From Sediminibacillus massiliensis (GTDB taxonomy: Bacteria > Bacillota > Bacilli > Bacillales > Amphibacillaceae), in assembly GCF_900156915.1 (NCBI RefSeq), contig NZ_LT732535.1, positions 3,116,838-3,180,837 of the forward strand: a DNA stretch of 64,000 nucleotides, written 5' to 3'. Of this stretch, positions 33,542 to 41,495 are shown piece by piece (position 1 is the stretch's first letter; each line of letters opens with the position of its first letter). Under the pieces are notes generated by a model, which searched no databases, had not been told where the DNA came from, and saw nothing but the letters and a program-made list of their open reading frames with translations. The position numbers and the translations under genes were made by a program.

Positions 33542-34813
33542 TTACCGGGAGATGACCCCTGTAAGAAAGGATGCTTTGTTGAATGCATAGTCTCCCGCTG
33601 CAGCCATTTTCTTCCATTGAACTTTGCTTTCTCTTATAGGAGTGACAAATGGTGATTGATCGATCAACCGGCCCTTTGGCTCCTCTGCAATAGTCTCACC
33701 AACTTCAACTCCTGAAGTAAGGCCTTGAAATCCCGCTTCAGCAAGACCCAATTCAACCTCTTGCAAGTAAACAGTTCCTTCTGGTGTCATCACCCAGACA
33801 GCAGGGGAGGGGGCTTGAGTGATATGATCCATCTTAACAGTCGGTGCCTCTAAGAATTGATCTGTGATGATTTCCAAATTTGTGTGATAACCAGGAAGCA
33901 CTTCTGTTTCCGCTTCATCCATTTCTACTTCGAATGGATAAAAACTGGTGTTATTAATACTGACTTCATTCGGCGAGTCTGCAATAGACTTTATCTCACC
34001 TTCCAGCTCGCCAGCAACGTCATCGATATGGATATTCACTGGCATTCCAACTTCGATCCTCTTTCTGTCTGTTTCAGGAAGTTCTCCCTCAATATGAAGA
34101 TTTTCGCTTTGCAGCGTAACTACGGGATTTTTCAAGTCTGTTTCAATCTCCTCGATTTTTCCGGGCGCAGGGCTGTTAACTGTGACAATGCTGCCTTCTG
34201 AGGTAAGCTCGGCAAGCTGAGCTTCAGCAGCCTGTAGTGCTGCTTGTTTCTGTTCCAGTTCCAACTCTTTTTCAGTCAAATATTGCTCTTTCATATATTC
34301 TGTATCAGATGTGTCCGTTTGTTCCTCTGATTCTGTTTCATCATCTTCATCGCCGAAGCCGCGTAAAGGGTCTGGATTTGTTTCAGGGAGGGAGATCTGG
34401 TACGTATTGATATTTCTGAGTGCCGTCTCAATCGCAGTAATCTCTCCTGTAAGTTTTTCTACTTCCTGTTCCAACCGGTTCAGTGTGACATCATAATCTT
34501 TCACGCGATATTCGAACAAGGGCTGGCCTTCCGTGACGGTATCGCCTTCTTCCACAAGGAACTGCTGGAATGCGCCTTGGCTCTCTTCAAAATATACAGG
34601 GGTTTCCTCGCTCGATGCCAATACACCCTCTGTAAGGGTTCTTTCGTATAAATCGTGTGTGAAAATCTCTGACCACTCTTTTATGTAAGACATTCTATCA
34701 ATATAGTTATCTTCATCAGTGATAAGCAAGGTAATATTCGTACCGATAAGCAGGACTATGAAGCTGTAAAAGATAATTTTGGTTATTCTTTTTCTTTTCA
34801 TCCCCATCACCAT
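33542..34813 (-). CDS. Membrane-fusion (HlyD/YknX-like) adaptor protein
   Basis: A 423-residue periplasmic-adaptor-type protein with an N-terminal membrane segment (about 10-32). It has a biotinyl-lipoyl-like half (FLVEEGDTVTEGQPLFEY), a coiled coil with two arms (about 107-140 and 170-205) separated by an acidic low-complexity stretch (DEDDETESEEQTDTSDTEY), a second lipoyl half (GSIVTVNSPAPGKIEEIE) and a beta-barrel domain. It resembles YknX, the adaptor of the YknWXYZ exporter. No ATPase or permease gene follows. The start among several Met/Val codons is uncertain; it overlaps the upstream Yip1-type gene by about seven bases, so the two are coupled. Confidence 0.78.
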   Translation of the reverse strand: MVMGMKRKRITKIIFYSFIVLLIGTNITLLITDEDNYIDRMSYIKEWSEIFTHDLYERTLTEGVLASSEETPVYFEESQGAFQQFLVEEGDTVTEGQPLFEYRVKDYDVTLNRLEQEVEKLTGEITAIETALRNINTYQISLPETNPDPLRGFGDEDDETESEEQTDTSDTEYMKEQYLTEKELELEQKQAALQAAEAQLAELTSEGSIVTVNSPAPGKIEEIETDLKNPVVTLQSENLHIEGELPETDRKRIEVGMPVNIHIDDVAGELEGEIKSIADSPNEVSINNTSFYPFEVEMDEAETEVLPGYHTNLEIITDQFLEAPTVKMDHITQAPSPAVWVMTPEGTVYLQEVELGLAEAGFQGLTSGVEVGETIAEEPKGRLIDQSPFVTPIRESKVQWKKMAAAGDYAFNKASFLTGVISR

Positions 34814-35496
34814 CTTTCCGTGATCATATTGATAAGATAGGAGTCATAACTGGAAACAAAAGCGGCTATGAACCACACGGTGAAGTGGAATAACAGGACA
34901 CCGGTCCATATCCATGCTTTATATACCTTGGAAAGGTAGCTTAAATACCTTACTTGGAAACCGACTATCCATAATTGAAAAATAGAAATGACCCCAAGTA
35001 GATGGATCAGCAAAGGAATTTCTGTCAGGCGTGAAGCTATTATTCCAAACGAGAGCGGAGAAACATACCATTCCAGCCCGGCATAAATGAATAAAGGAAT
35101 CCACAATAACCTTTCTACCAACAACACCGATAATACAAGCAATTGCATAATGACGATCTTTTTGAAAGGGATATTGTAAAAGAGCCAAAAGAAGCAGGTT
35201 GGAACCGTCAGAATGAATAAGGCAAATAGAAGAGCATATGCGAGCCTTGCTATCAAAAACCAGACTTTTGCTGTTTCGTAATTTGGTTGTGGCATAGTTA
35301 CGGCATTAGCCGAGATAGGTGCAGACCCGATTCCGAGCCAGCTCATCCATCCGTAAACAACTAAACATAATCCGATCAGTAAGAAGGTGAGCCTAGTGGT
35401 ATGAGTGATCTTTTCTGCTTCTCTTATTCTGAAAAGGTGGTCTTCAGGATGAAAGAATAGTTTCACGATATTGCTGGAGTACACCATGGAAGTCAT
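34807..35496 (-). CDS. Yip1-domain (YknW-like) membrane protein
   Basis: A 229-residue membrane protein with five predicted segments (about 35-55, 83-108, 113-135, 160-180 and 195-218). It starts with FHPEDHLFRIREAEKI, a Yip1-type preamble. In B. subtilis YknW is a Yip1 protein that helps assemble the YknXYZ exporter protecting against the SdpC toxin. Here it pairs by overlap with an adaptor gene, which supports a YknWX-type module, but the ABC parts are missing. The function is therefore inferred only from the pair. Confidence 0.7.
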   Translation of the reverse strand: MTSMVYSSNIVKLFFHPEDHLFRIREAEKITHTTRLTFLLIGLCLVVYGWMSWLGIGSAPISANAVTMPQPNYETAKVWFLIARLAYALLFALFILTVPTCFFWLFYNIPFKKIVIMQLLVLSVLLVERLLWIPLFIYAGLEWYVSPLSFGIIASRLTEIPLLIHLLGVISIFQLWIVGFQVRYLSYLSKVYKAWIWTGVLLFHFTVWFIAAFVSSYDSYLINMITERW

Positions 35497-35658
35497 CCTT
35501 TTTCTGTTATTTTATGATGTTTATATTCTATCATTTTATCTCATATTTCCATTAAATTCTAATGGAATATAAAAGAGATGATGTTTAACGTGGTGCAGAA
35601 CAGTGGAACTTAATGATATAACAAAAATGAACAGGTAGGTGATATTATCGATTGGTTA

Positions 35659-36309
35659 ATGGTTGTATCGATTATTGCATTGGCTGCAGGTTTATTATCA
35701 TCAGCTGTTATCGCTTTCGATGTATATAAGCATCCGCAAATGATGTGGATTATGAATATTGTCTGGCCGATCAATGGCTGGTTTTTAGGACCTGTAGCTG
35801 TGTATTTATATTGGAAATGGGGCAAACTGAAGGCCAAAGATTCGGAAGCGGAAGATAACAGAGGCAAACCGGCTAAAGTATTCGGTTCTACAAGCCACTG
35901 TGCATCAGGGTGTACAGCGGGGGATGTGCTTGGTGTTCCGATTGTATTCATGACAAGCTTTACTCTGTTTGGAATGGCGCTCTTCGCCCATTATTTTGTC
36001 GAATTTATTTTAGCGTATATTTTCGGGGTAGTTTTCCAATTCTTTGCCATATATCCTATGAATAAAGAAGATGGCATCCTCACTTCTTTGAAAAATGCCA
36101 TAAAGGCAGACACTTTGGCATTAATATCATTCCAGATCGGTATGTTCGGCTGGATGGCGATCGTTCATTTTATCTTGTTTTCCCAGCCACCGAAACCAAA
36201 TGAGCCGAGTTATTGGTTTATGATGCAAATTGCCATGATTATTGGTTTTCTCACTAGTTACCCTGTTAACTGGTGGCTTGTCAGAAAAGGGATAAAGGAA
36301 GAGATGTAA
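35659..36309 (+). CDS. DUF4396 membrane protein
   Basis: A 216-residue integral membrane protein with six predicted segments. DUF4396 features are visible: WPINGWFLGPVAVYLYWKWG near the N terminus and GSTSHCASGCTAGDVLG with two Cys and a His in the first large loop, perhaps a metal site, then paired helices ending in YPVNWWLVRKGIKEEM. Function unknown. The called ATG has no nearby ribosome binding site; the frame is open five codons further, to ATT at 35644, which directly follows AGGTAGGTGAT (see findings). It is a single gene with a terminator. Confidence 0.8.
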   Translation: MVVSIIALAAGLLSSAVIAFDVYKHPQMMWIMNIVWPINGWFLGPVAVYLYWKWGKLKAKDSEAEDNRGKPAKVFGSTSHCASGCTAGDVLGVPIVFMTSFTLFGMALFAHYFVEFILAYIFGVVFQFFAIYPMNKEDGILTSLKNAIKADTLALISFQIGMFGWMAIVHFILFSQPPKPNEPSYWFMMQIAMIIGFLTSYPVNWWLVRKGIKEEM

Positions 36310-36312
36310 ATC

Positions 36313-36357
36313 AGGAGGCTGCTCCCCCGCTTCGAAGGGGTGATAGTCTCTTTTTTT
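36313..36357 (+). terminator. Terminator of the DUF4396 gene
   Basis: GAGGCT-gct-CCCC pairs with GGGG-tgat-AGTCTC, followed by seven T; the stem is interrupted by an internal loop. Confidence 0.65.
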
Positions 36358-36429
36358 CTTCTCTATTACTCCAGTTTGAAATTTTCTGATTCGAGGAAAT
36401 ATGAAATGTAGGGAAATTAGAAAGCGAGT

Positions 36430-37338
36430 GTGAAAAACATGCCCAAATATGGGAAGGGTTTATTTCTGTTCAATGGAAATGACGATGAACAGGAGATAGA
36501 GCGGAAACTCAATCAAACATTGCCAGTTCTCGCCAAAGGCTTTGAAAGGCTCTTTATCGTTCAAACTGCCGACGTGGAGCAATTAAGGGCAGCATGTGAA
36601 GAGTATGCCCAAATCGTCGACGCCGTGATTATTCTCGGAGGGGACGGAACAATACATGAATGTATTAATGTCTTTGCAAAGTTGGATGAACGTCCTGCTA
36701 TCGGCATTCTTCCAGGCGGGACTTGTAACGATTTCAGCAGAATGCTTCACATTCCCCAAAATCTGTCTCAAGCCGCGCAGACTATATTAGATGGTGATGT
36801 GGAAGAAATAGATATTGGGAAAGCCGATGACCAATATTTCCTGAATTTTTGGGGGATAGGTCTTGTTGCACAGACCTCCATGAATATAGACAGTGACCAG
36901 AAAAGGCGTTTAGGGGTATTGAGCTATTTTTTGAGTACGTTAAGAAGCTTGAATCAGGCTGAGCCATTTCCCTACACATTGACGGCAGACGGTGAAGAGC
37001 AGTCTGGTGAAGCAGTCATGATCCTCGTAATGAACGGCAGGTTTATAGGAACGCGGGAAATACCTCTCCAACAAGTCGACCCAAGAGATGGCAAGCTGGA
37101 TTTGTTGATTGTAAAGAATTCCAACCTGACTCTGTTCAAAGAGTTAATGATGATGAATCAAGGCGACGTCAGCTCGGAAGATTTAACGGAATTGTCGCAT
37201 ATCAAGGCAAAAGAGTTGAGGGTGGAGTCGGAAACAGTCCAAGAGATCGATATGGATGGCGAAATTTATACAACCACTCCTTCTGAAATCTCCATTGTTC
37301 CGGGCCGTTTGAAAATGATTGTGGGAAGTACCGAATAA
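36430..37338 (+). CDS. Diacylglycerol kinase-family lipid kinase
   Basis: A 302-residue member of the DagK/YegS/BmrU family. The ATP site is IILGGDGTIHECINVFAK (about 71-88), followed by GILPGGTCNDFSRMLHIP (about 96-113), both intact. The C-terminal beta-sandwich ends in VQEIDMDGEIYTTTPSEISIVP. Members phosphorylate diacylglycerol or related lipids at the membrane; B. subtilis DgkB is the essential one and BmrU-like paralogues are accessory. This protein cannot be assigned to either by eye. GTG 36430 and ATG 36439 are both possible starts. Confidence 0.87.
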   Translation: MKNMPKYGKGLFLFNGNDDEQEIERKLNQTLPVLAKGFERLFIVQTADVEQLRAACEEYAQIVDAVIILGGDGTIHECINVFAKLDERPAIGILPGGTCNDFSRMLHIPQNLSQAAQTILDGDVEEIDIGKADDQYFLNFWGIGLVAQTSMNIDSDQKRRLGVLSYFLSTLRSLNQAEPFPYTLTADGEEQSGEAVMILVMNGRFIGTREIPLQQVDPRDGKLDLLIVKNSNLTLFKELMMMNQGDVSSEDLTELSHIKAKELRVESETVQEIDMDGEIYTTTPSEISIVPGRLKMIVGSTE

Positions 37339-37414
37339 TTAAAGATGGTTGAAGTTTAAAAACACATAAATGGAGAAACAGAGAAAGTAGACTTCAAAGG
37401 AGGGAGAATACATC

Positions 37415-37840
37415 ATGAAGAAGAATCTTTTTATCGTGATGGTGATAAGTTTGATGGTTGTTTTAACAGCTTGCGGCGGCAACAACTCTGATGAAAGCAG
37501 CCAGGAAGGTGGTCAAGATCAAACAGAGCAATCGGAATCAACGGATGACCAGAATGCAGATTCCGGTGGTGATTCAGGGGAAAACACTTTGAATATCAGT
37601 GCTACAAACTTTCAATTTGACCAAGAAGAATATACAGTTGAGGCCGGCGAAGAAGTAACCATCAACCTTACTAGTGAAGAAGGGCAGCATGGTTTGGCCA
37701 TCGATGAGTATGATGTGAATATCGAGGGTGAAGGTTCGGCGACTTTCACACCGGAAGAGCCGGGTGAATATGAAATCTATTGCAGCGTACCCTGTGGCCA
37801 AGGACACTCTGGCATGGTCTCCACACTAGTTGTACAATAA
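37415..37840 (+). CDS. Cupredoxin lipoprotein with a CuA-type copper site
   Basis: A 141-residue lipoprotein with signal peptide and lipobox LTACGG (Cys20), a Ser/Glu/Gln/Asp linker (about 23-55) and one cupredoxin domain. The end of the domain has CSVPCGQGHSGM (Cys123, Cys127, His131, Met134) and an earlier His92 in EGQHGLAIDEY, the set of ligands of the binuclear CuA centre in cytochrome oxidase subunit II. There is no membrane segment after the signal peptide. It may store or carry copper or electrons outside the cell. It has its own terminator. Confidence 0.85.
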   Translation: MKKNLFIVMVISLMVVLTACGGNNSDESSQEGGQDQTEQSESTDDQNADSGGDSGENTLNISATNFQFDQEEYTVEAGEEVTINLTSEEGQHGLAIDEYDVNIEGEGSATFTPEEPGEYEIYCSVPCGQGHSGMVSTLVVQ

Positions 37841-37848
37841 AAGAACAG

Positions 37849-37886
37849 CAAAGCTTCCAGGCTATTAAACTTGGAAGCTTTTATTA
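37849..37886 (+). terminator. Terminator of the CuA lipoprotein gene
   Basis: AAAGCTTCCAG and CTTGGAAGCTTTTATT form a long stem with a T-rich end. Confidence 0.8.
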
Positions 37887-37916
37887 TATAGGTTGAACTC
37901 TAATCCTTCAGAAAAT

Positions 37917-38362
37917 CCATAAACTGCGACATAACTTGTGTGGCTTCCTTCCATTCTTTTTAGATTGAGTGGTATTCCGGCGCTACGGAAAAATACTCCC
38001 TTTCCGGGGGCAGCACACCTCAGCCTCCTCGTGAGCAAACTGCACTCACTGCGGGGTCTTCGGAAGATGCTCTTCCCCCAGGTCTTTCAAAGTCCTACGG
38101 GAAAGGAACAGTCTGAAGAACCCGCAGTAATGCGTCTGCGTCTTCTAGTATCGCTTCGTAGCAAGCTTCCTCGACGCATGGTTTTCGGTGGGACGAGTAA
38201 TCGCAGTCCCAAGGGAGCAAAGGAGCCTACTCAAGTAGTACCCTGGCAGAAGCGTTCCCCGTGGAAAGCGAGTATTTTACCGCAGCGTTGGGTTAGCACT
38301 CAACTAACATCAGAAGGAATGAAAACTTCATAATGTAGAATTGTCACTATGTCGCAATTCCT
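37917..38362. repeat. Palindromic repeat, copy C (full length, about 435 bases)
   Basis: Bounded by ACTGCGACATA (37924-37934) and its inverted form TATGTCGCAAT (38348-38358). Outer arms GCTACGGAAAAATACTCCC and GCGAGTATTTTACCGCAGC are imperfect inverted repeats. Inside are separate hairpins: CTGCGGGGTCTTC/GAAGAACCCGCAG enclosing GGAAGATGCTCTTCC, ATGCGTC/GACGCAT, and GGGAC/GTCCC around GAGTAATCGCA. Short open frames here are not genes. It fills the gap between the CuA gene and the methyltransferase. Confidence 0.85.
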
Positions 38363-38414
38363 CTCAATGTAAAATCTGAAAGAAGGGGATGGGAATCTTT
38401 ATGAGGGGGGGTGA

Positions 38415-39035
38415 TTAGACTTTTTGACAAACTGCTATTCCCAGCGGGTAATCGAGGTCGGGGCGGGCTGGTTCGATCAATACCCCTTTTTGATAATAAA
38501 ATGCCGTTTCATATTGCTGGAACAGTTCTATAAATTCTTCAGGCTTCAACTGATGGACATGAAAAGGAGAACCGCACGGCTTCCCGCGCCCTTCCCCGAA
38601 AGGTGTGGAAACAATGAGCGTACCTCCATCGTTCAGTAATTGATCATAGTTATTTAAAAGAGATTCTTCCTGCTCAATATGCTCGATCGTTTCAAAACTG
38701 ACAATAGTATCGAATGTGCCGACTTTTTCCTTGAGTTTAGCTTCTGTTGCGTCCGCGACTACAAAAGCTGACTTGGGATGATAGTACCTTCCTTTGGCAT
38801 ATTTGATAATCTCAGGGTCAATATCAACCCCTATTATTTCATCTATCTCGTCTTTCATTTCCTTTGCAATCATGTGGGTTCCATAGCCAGCGCCACAGGA
38901 TAAGTCTAAGACCCTGCCTTTCACATAGTTCAGAGCAAACTGATATCTTGCTGTATGCTCCAACACAAGCTTGTTCATATGGGTCATATAGTCCGGGATG
39001 ACCCTTTCCCCTGTATCTTTGACCAATTTGTCCAC
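38415..39035 (-). CDS. Class I SAM-dependent methyltransferase
   Basis: A 206-residue methyltransferase with motif I VLDLSCGAGYGTHMIAKEM (about 43-61), acidic motif II VDIDPEIIKYAKGRY, and motif IV FDTIVSFETIEHIEQEES. The N terminus, DTGERVIPD, recalls the methyltransferases linked to glycan or natural-product tailoring, but no such genes are nearby. GTG 39035 follows AGAAGG at a distance. The substrate is unknown. It is a single gene facing repeat copy C. Confidence 0.84.
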   Translation of the reverse strand: MDKLVKDTGERVIPDYMTHMNKLVLEHTARYQFALNYVKGRVLDLSCGAGYGTHMIAKEMKDEIDEIIGVDIDPEIIKYAKGRYYHPKSAFVVADATEAKLKEKVGTFDTIVSFETIEHIEQEESLLNNYDQLLNDGGTLIVSTPFGEGRGKPCGSPFHVHQLKPEEFIELFQQYETAFYYQKGVLIEPARPDLDYPLGIAVCQKV

Positions 39036-39131
39036 CGCTTTCTTACCTTCTATTTAGTAAATCGCGCCTATATTAGAAAGACTCTATCTATTTTACCGGA
39101 ATTTGACATGCTTTTTCAAAGTTTTATATAC

Positions 39132-39149
39132 TATCTTTAATTCAAGATA
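39132..39149. promoter_or_regulatory. Probable operator of the MarR-type gene (MhqR-like site)
   Basis: TATCTTTAATTCAAGATA is an 18-base inverted repeat with one mismatched pair, 19 bases before the regulator ATG. It resembles the MhqR operator pattern TATCTC-GAATTC-GAGATA (recalled from B. subtilis), so autorepression is likely. Confidence 0.6.
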
Positions 39150-39167
39150 AAAGAAAGGGTGGGCTTT

Positions 39168-39629
39168 ATGAGTATGGATAACGAATACCTCATCAAAAAG
39201 CAGGATCCGTCTTTGAAGCTTTTTGTGGTATTATCCAAAGCTTACCGGTCAATTGCAGATCAAGTAGAAGCGGATATCCGGAAAAAAGGATTAAATCCTA
39301 CTGAATTCGGTGTACTGGAATTGCTTTATCACCAAGGAGACCAAGCATTGCAGAAAATCGGTGATAAAATCCTGCTGGCGAGCGGAAGTATAACATATGT
39401 GGTAGATAAATTGGAGAAAAAAGGGTATCTGATCAGGAAACCCTCGGAAAGCGACAGAAGAATTACTTATGCCTCCATCACAGACAAAGGCCGTGAATTC
39501 CTTCATGATATTTTCCCGGATCATTGGGAGCAAATTGAAGCAATTACAGGCGGTCTAGATACGGAAGAGAAGCAAACAGCAATCCAACTGCTCAAAAAAC
39601 TTGGACTCTATGCTGAAAAGATGAAATAG
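39168..39629 (+). CDS. MarR-family transcriptional regulator, MhqR-like
   Basis: A 153-residue winged-helix regulator. The N-terminal helix (KLFVVLSKAYRSIADQVEAD) forms the dimer, LNPTEFGVLELLYHQGDQALQKIG leads into the recognition helix GSITYVVDKLEKKGYL, and the wing has SESDRRITYASITDKGREFL. There is no cysteine, unlike OhrR. It most resembles MhqR/YkvE, which represses quinone-detoxifying dioxygenases and reductases. ATG 39168 is preceded by AAAGGGTGGG. The palindrome upstream supports autoregulation, and the NAD(P)H-binding protein gene downstream is a possible target. Confidence 0.85.
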   Translation: MSMDNEYLIKKQDPSLKLFVVLSKAYRSIADQVEADIRKKGLNPTEFGVLELLYHQGDQALQKIGDKILLASGSITYVVDKLEKKGYLIRKPSESDRRITYASITDKGREFLHDIFPDHWEQIEAITGGLDTEEKQTAIQLLKKLGLYAEKMK

Positions 39630-39748
39630 ATTCCTGTGCATCCTTGGCTTCTATAACACTTGTTGTTGTTTGAACAATCGGCTCTTGTTTACTTAAGGAC
39701 ATAAGTGGGAACAAAGTCATTATCAGATTGTAACAAGGAGGAACTGTC

Positions 39749-40378
39749 ATGAAAGTTTTAGTCATAGGAGCCAATGGAAAAGTAGGCAGACATGTTGCCA
39801 GAACATTGCAAGAATCAGACCACGAACCAGTTGCGATGGTCAGGGATACAGATCAAGTTCCATGGTTTGAAGAACAGGGAATCAAAACAGTCCTCGGCAA
39901 CCTGGAAAGCAACTTCGAAGAAGCTTTCTACGGAATAGATGGTGTGATTTTTGCAGCCGGATCCGGCCCGCACACTGGTCCGGACAAAACCATCATCATC
40001 GACCAGGAGGGCGCGATAAAATCGATCGAACTGGCTGAACAATTCGGAGTCAGCCGCTTTATCATGTTAAGCTCGATGAATGCAGATAAACCCGAACAGT
40101 ACCCGGCCATGAAGCATTATCTTTTTGCTAAACACAGGGCAGATGATTACTTAAGAAAATCGCGGTTGAATTATACGATTATCCGCCCGGGCGGCTTAAC
40201 CAATGAAGAAGGAACAGGAAAAGTCCGGCTGGAAGAATCTATTCCAGAAGGAGGAACCATCCCCCGTGCCGATGTGGCAAAAGTGCTGGTTTACCTGCTG
40301 AGTGTTCCGCGGGCAGAGTTTAAAAGTTTTGACTTGATCAGGGGTACGGATGAATTGGGAGAAGTGCTTGCTTATTGA
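39749..40378 (+). CDS. NAD(P)-binding atypical SDR (YhfK/NmrA-like)
   Basis: A 209-residue Rossmann-fold protein of the NAD(P)H-binding PF13460 type. GANGKVGRHVARTL is the dinucleotide motif (7-20), followed by DGVIFAAGSGPHTG, RFIMLSSMNAD and YTIIRPGGLTNEEGTG. It lacks the classical YxxxK context of standard SDRs and may be a redox sensor or reductase. AAGGAGG precedes the ATG. It lies 119 bases after the MarR regulator on the same strand; B. subtilis YhfK is a general stress protein of similar length. Confidence 0.84.
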   Translation: MKVLVIGANGKVGRHVARTLQESDHEPVAMVRDTDQVPWFEEQGIKTVLGNLESNFEEAFYGIDGVIFAAGSGPHTGPDKTIIIDQEGAIKSIELAEQFGVSRFIMLSSMNADKPEQYPAMKHYLFAKHRADDYLRKSRLNYTIIRPGGLTNEEGTGKVRLEESIPEGGTIPRADVAKVLVYLLSVPRAEFKSFDLIRGTDELGEVLAY

Positions 40379-40413
40379 TCAAAACAAGATGTTAAAAATT
40401 TGTAAAAAAGTAG

Positions 40414-40438
40414 GTTTAGTCCCTCCGCTAATGGGTAA
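40414..40438 (+). promoter_or_regulatory. SigB-type promoter for the glutaredoxin-like gene
   Basis: GTTTAG (40414-40419), a 13-base spacer and GGGTAA (40433-40438), close to the SigB consensus; the start of the gene is 75 bases further on. Confidence 0.65.
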
Positions 40439-40513
40439 ATATCAATAGAAAGATTTAGTAGGGGAATGTTTTAGGAAAAAAGACGCAGAAAAAATTACCC
40501 AGGAGGTACACCT

Positions 40514-40795
40514 ATGACAAGGCAAAGTGTCGTTGTTTATGTAAGTGAGAATTGCCGCCAATGTGATCAGCTGCTGTCCCATCTGGATAAGTGGGAAGTA
40601 GATTATATAGAGAAAAACGTTACGAATAATAAAGAACACATCAAGGAACTGCAAGAACACAAAGTATACGGAACTCCGGCCGTTTTTATCCAAGATCAAA
40701 AGATACTGGGTTTCCAAAAATCGAAAATAAAGAAAGCACTCGGGATAGAGCCTGTCTATTCTTTTTACCAACAGAGCGGGTTATATTCCGAGTGA
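40514..40795 (+). CDS. Glutaredoxin-like protein with CRQC motif
   Basis: A 93-residue thioredoxin-fold protein with the dithiol motif SENCRQCDQL near residue 14 and the cis-proline loop VYGTPAVFIQD about residues 50-60. The C-terminal part (KKALGIEPVYSFYQQ) is longer than in minimal glutaredoxins. In a bacillus it would work with bacillithiol or thioredoxin rather than glutathione (inference). AGGAGG precedes the ATG. The SigB-type promoter upstream suggests induction by general stress. A weak terminator-like T tract follows at about 40823-40833. Confidence 0.8.
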   Translation: MTRQSVVVYVSENCRQCDQLLSHLDKWEVDYIEKNVTNNKEHIKELQEHKVYGTPAVFIQDQKILGFQKSKIKKALGIEPVYSFYQQSGLYSE

Positions 40796-40910
40796 TACTA
40801 AATCAAGTTGGGTATTCCTGCTTGTTTTTTTTTGTGCTGAGAAGAGTTCCTTAACAATCATTCTTCATGAGCATATAGTGTAGTAAATGAAAGAATGTGA
40901 GGTGTCTTCT

Positions 40911-41282
40911 ATGATGAATCATGAGAGAGCGCCGTATCCTTTCTATGGGCAAAATCCACAGATGTATGATCCTTTTTATTATCAGGGTGGGCCCGTAAAC
41001 CCTGGCCAAGGTTTTCCTGGGGGAACAGGCACCAATCCATATCAATATTTCGCAAAGCCGCCTCATCCTGCACCCTGGCCGGGATTCGTCGGCAGCCAGC
41101 CGGGACAGACAGGATATTGGCAGCAGCAGTCCGCTCCTGGTTTCATGAATCTTTTCCAGGATAAGAATGGTCAAATGGACTTGGATAAGATGTTATCGAC
41201 CGTGGGCCAAATGGCTTCGACTGTCCAGCAAGTTGCACCAATATTTAAAGGATTCGGCAGTTTCCTGCAAGGAATTAAATAA
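40911..41282 (+). CDS. YppG-like small protein, Pro/Gly/Gln-rich
   Basis: A 123-residue protein. The first 80 residues are rich in Pro, Gly, Tyr and Phe (PYPFYGQNPQMYDPFYYQGG), low-complexity and resembling spore-coat or surface proteins. The C-terminal part, FQDKNGQMDLDKMLSTVGQM followed by QQVAPIFKGFGSFLQG, is the conserved YppG-type tail. The function is unknown; an envelope- or coat-associated role is an inference. ATG 40911 (followed by a second ATG) has GTGAGG upstream. Confidence 0.75.
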   Translation: MMNHERAPYPFYGQNPQMYDPFYYQGGPVNPGQGFPGGTGTNPYQYFAKPPHPAPWPGFVGSQPGQTGYWQQQSAPGFMNLFQDKNGQMDLDKMLSTVGQMASTVQQVAPIFKGFGSFLQGIK

Positions 41283-41291
41283 TCAAATCAT

Positions 41292-41321
41292 CTCCTTGTC
41301 GAATTCGACAGGGATTTTTTT
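41292..41321 (+). terminator. Terminator of the YppG-like gene
   Basis: CCTTGTCGAATTCGACAGGG is a near-perfect palindrome followed by seven T. Confidence 0.85.
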
Positions 41322-41495
41322 ATCTTCAGGCAAACGCACACTAAAAATCCCGGTTGATTCCATTTTGGTGTTATACATGGACTAAAATTTTCCGGCAAGG
41401 GTATTAAAGTTATAGTGAAGTGCAGATGTCTGGCATCATCTCCACGTTATTCGTTAATATTTTGTATATGTTCGACACTATTGAGGAGGAGCATC

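Noticed and set aside
36313-36357. Riboswitch-like structure after the DUF4396 gene
   Set aside because: It ends in a T tract and works simply as an interrupted-stem terminator.
37938-38333. 131-residue open frame in repeat copy C
   Set aside because: It lies wholly within the palindromic repeat, has no ribosome binding site and an Arg/Ser/Pro-rich composition typical of chance frames.
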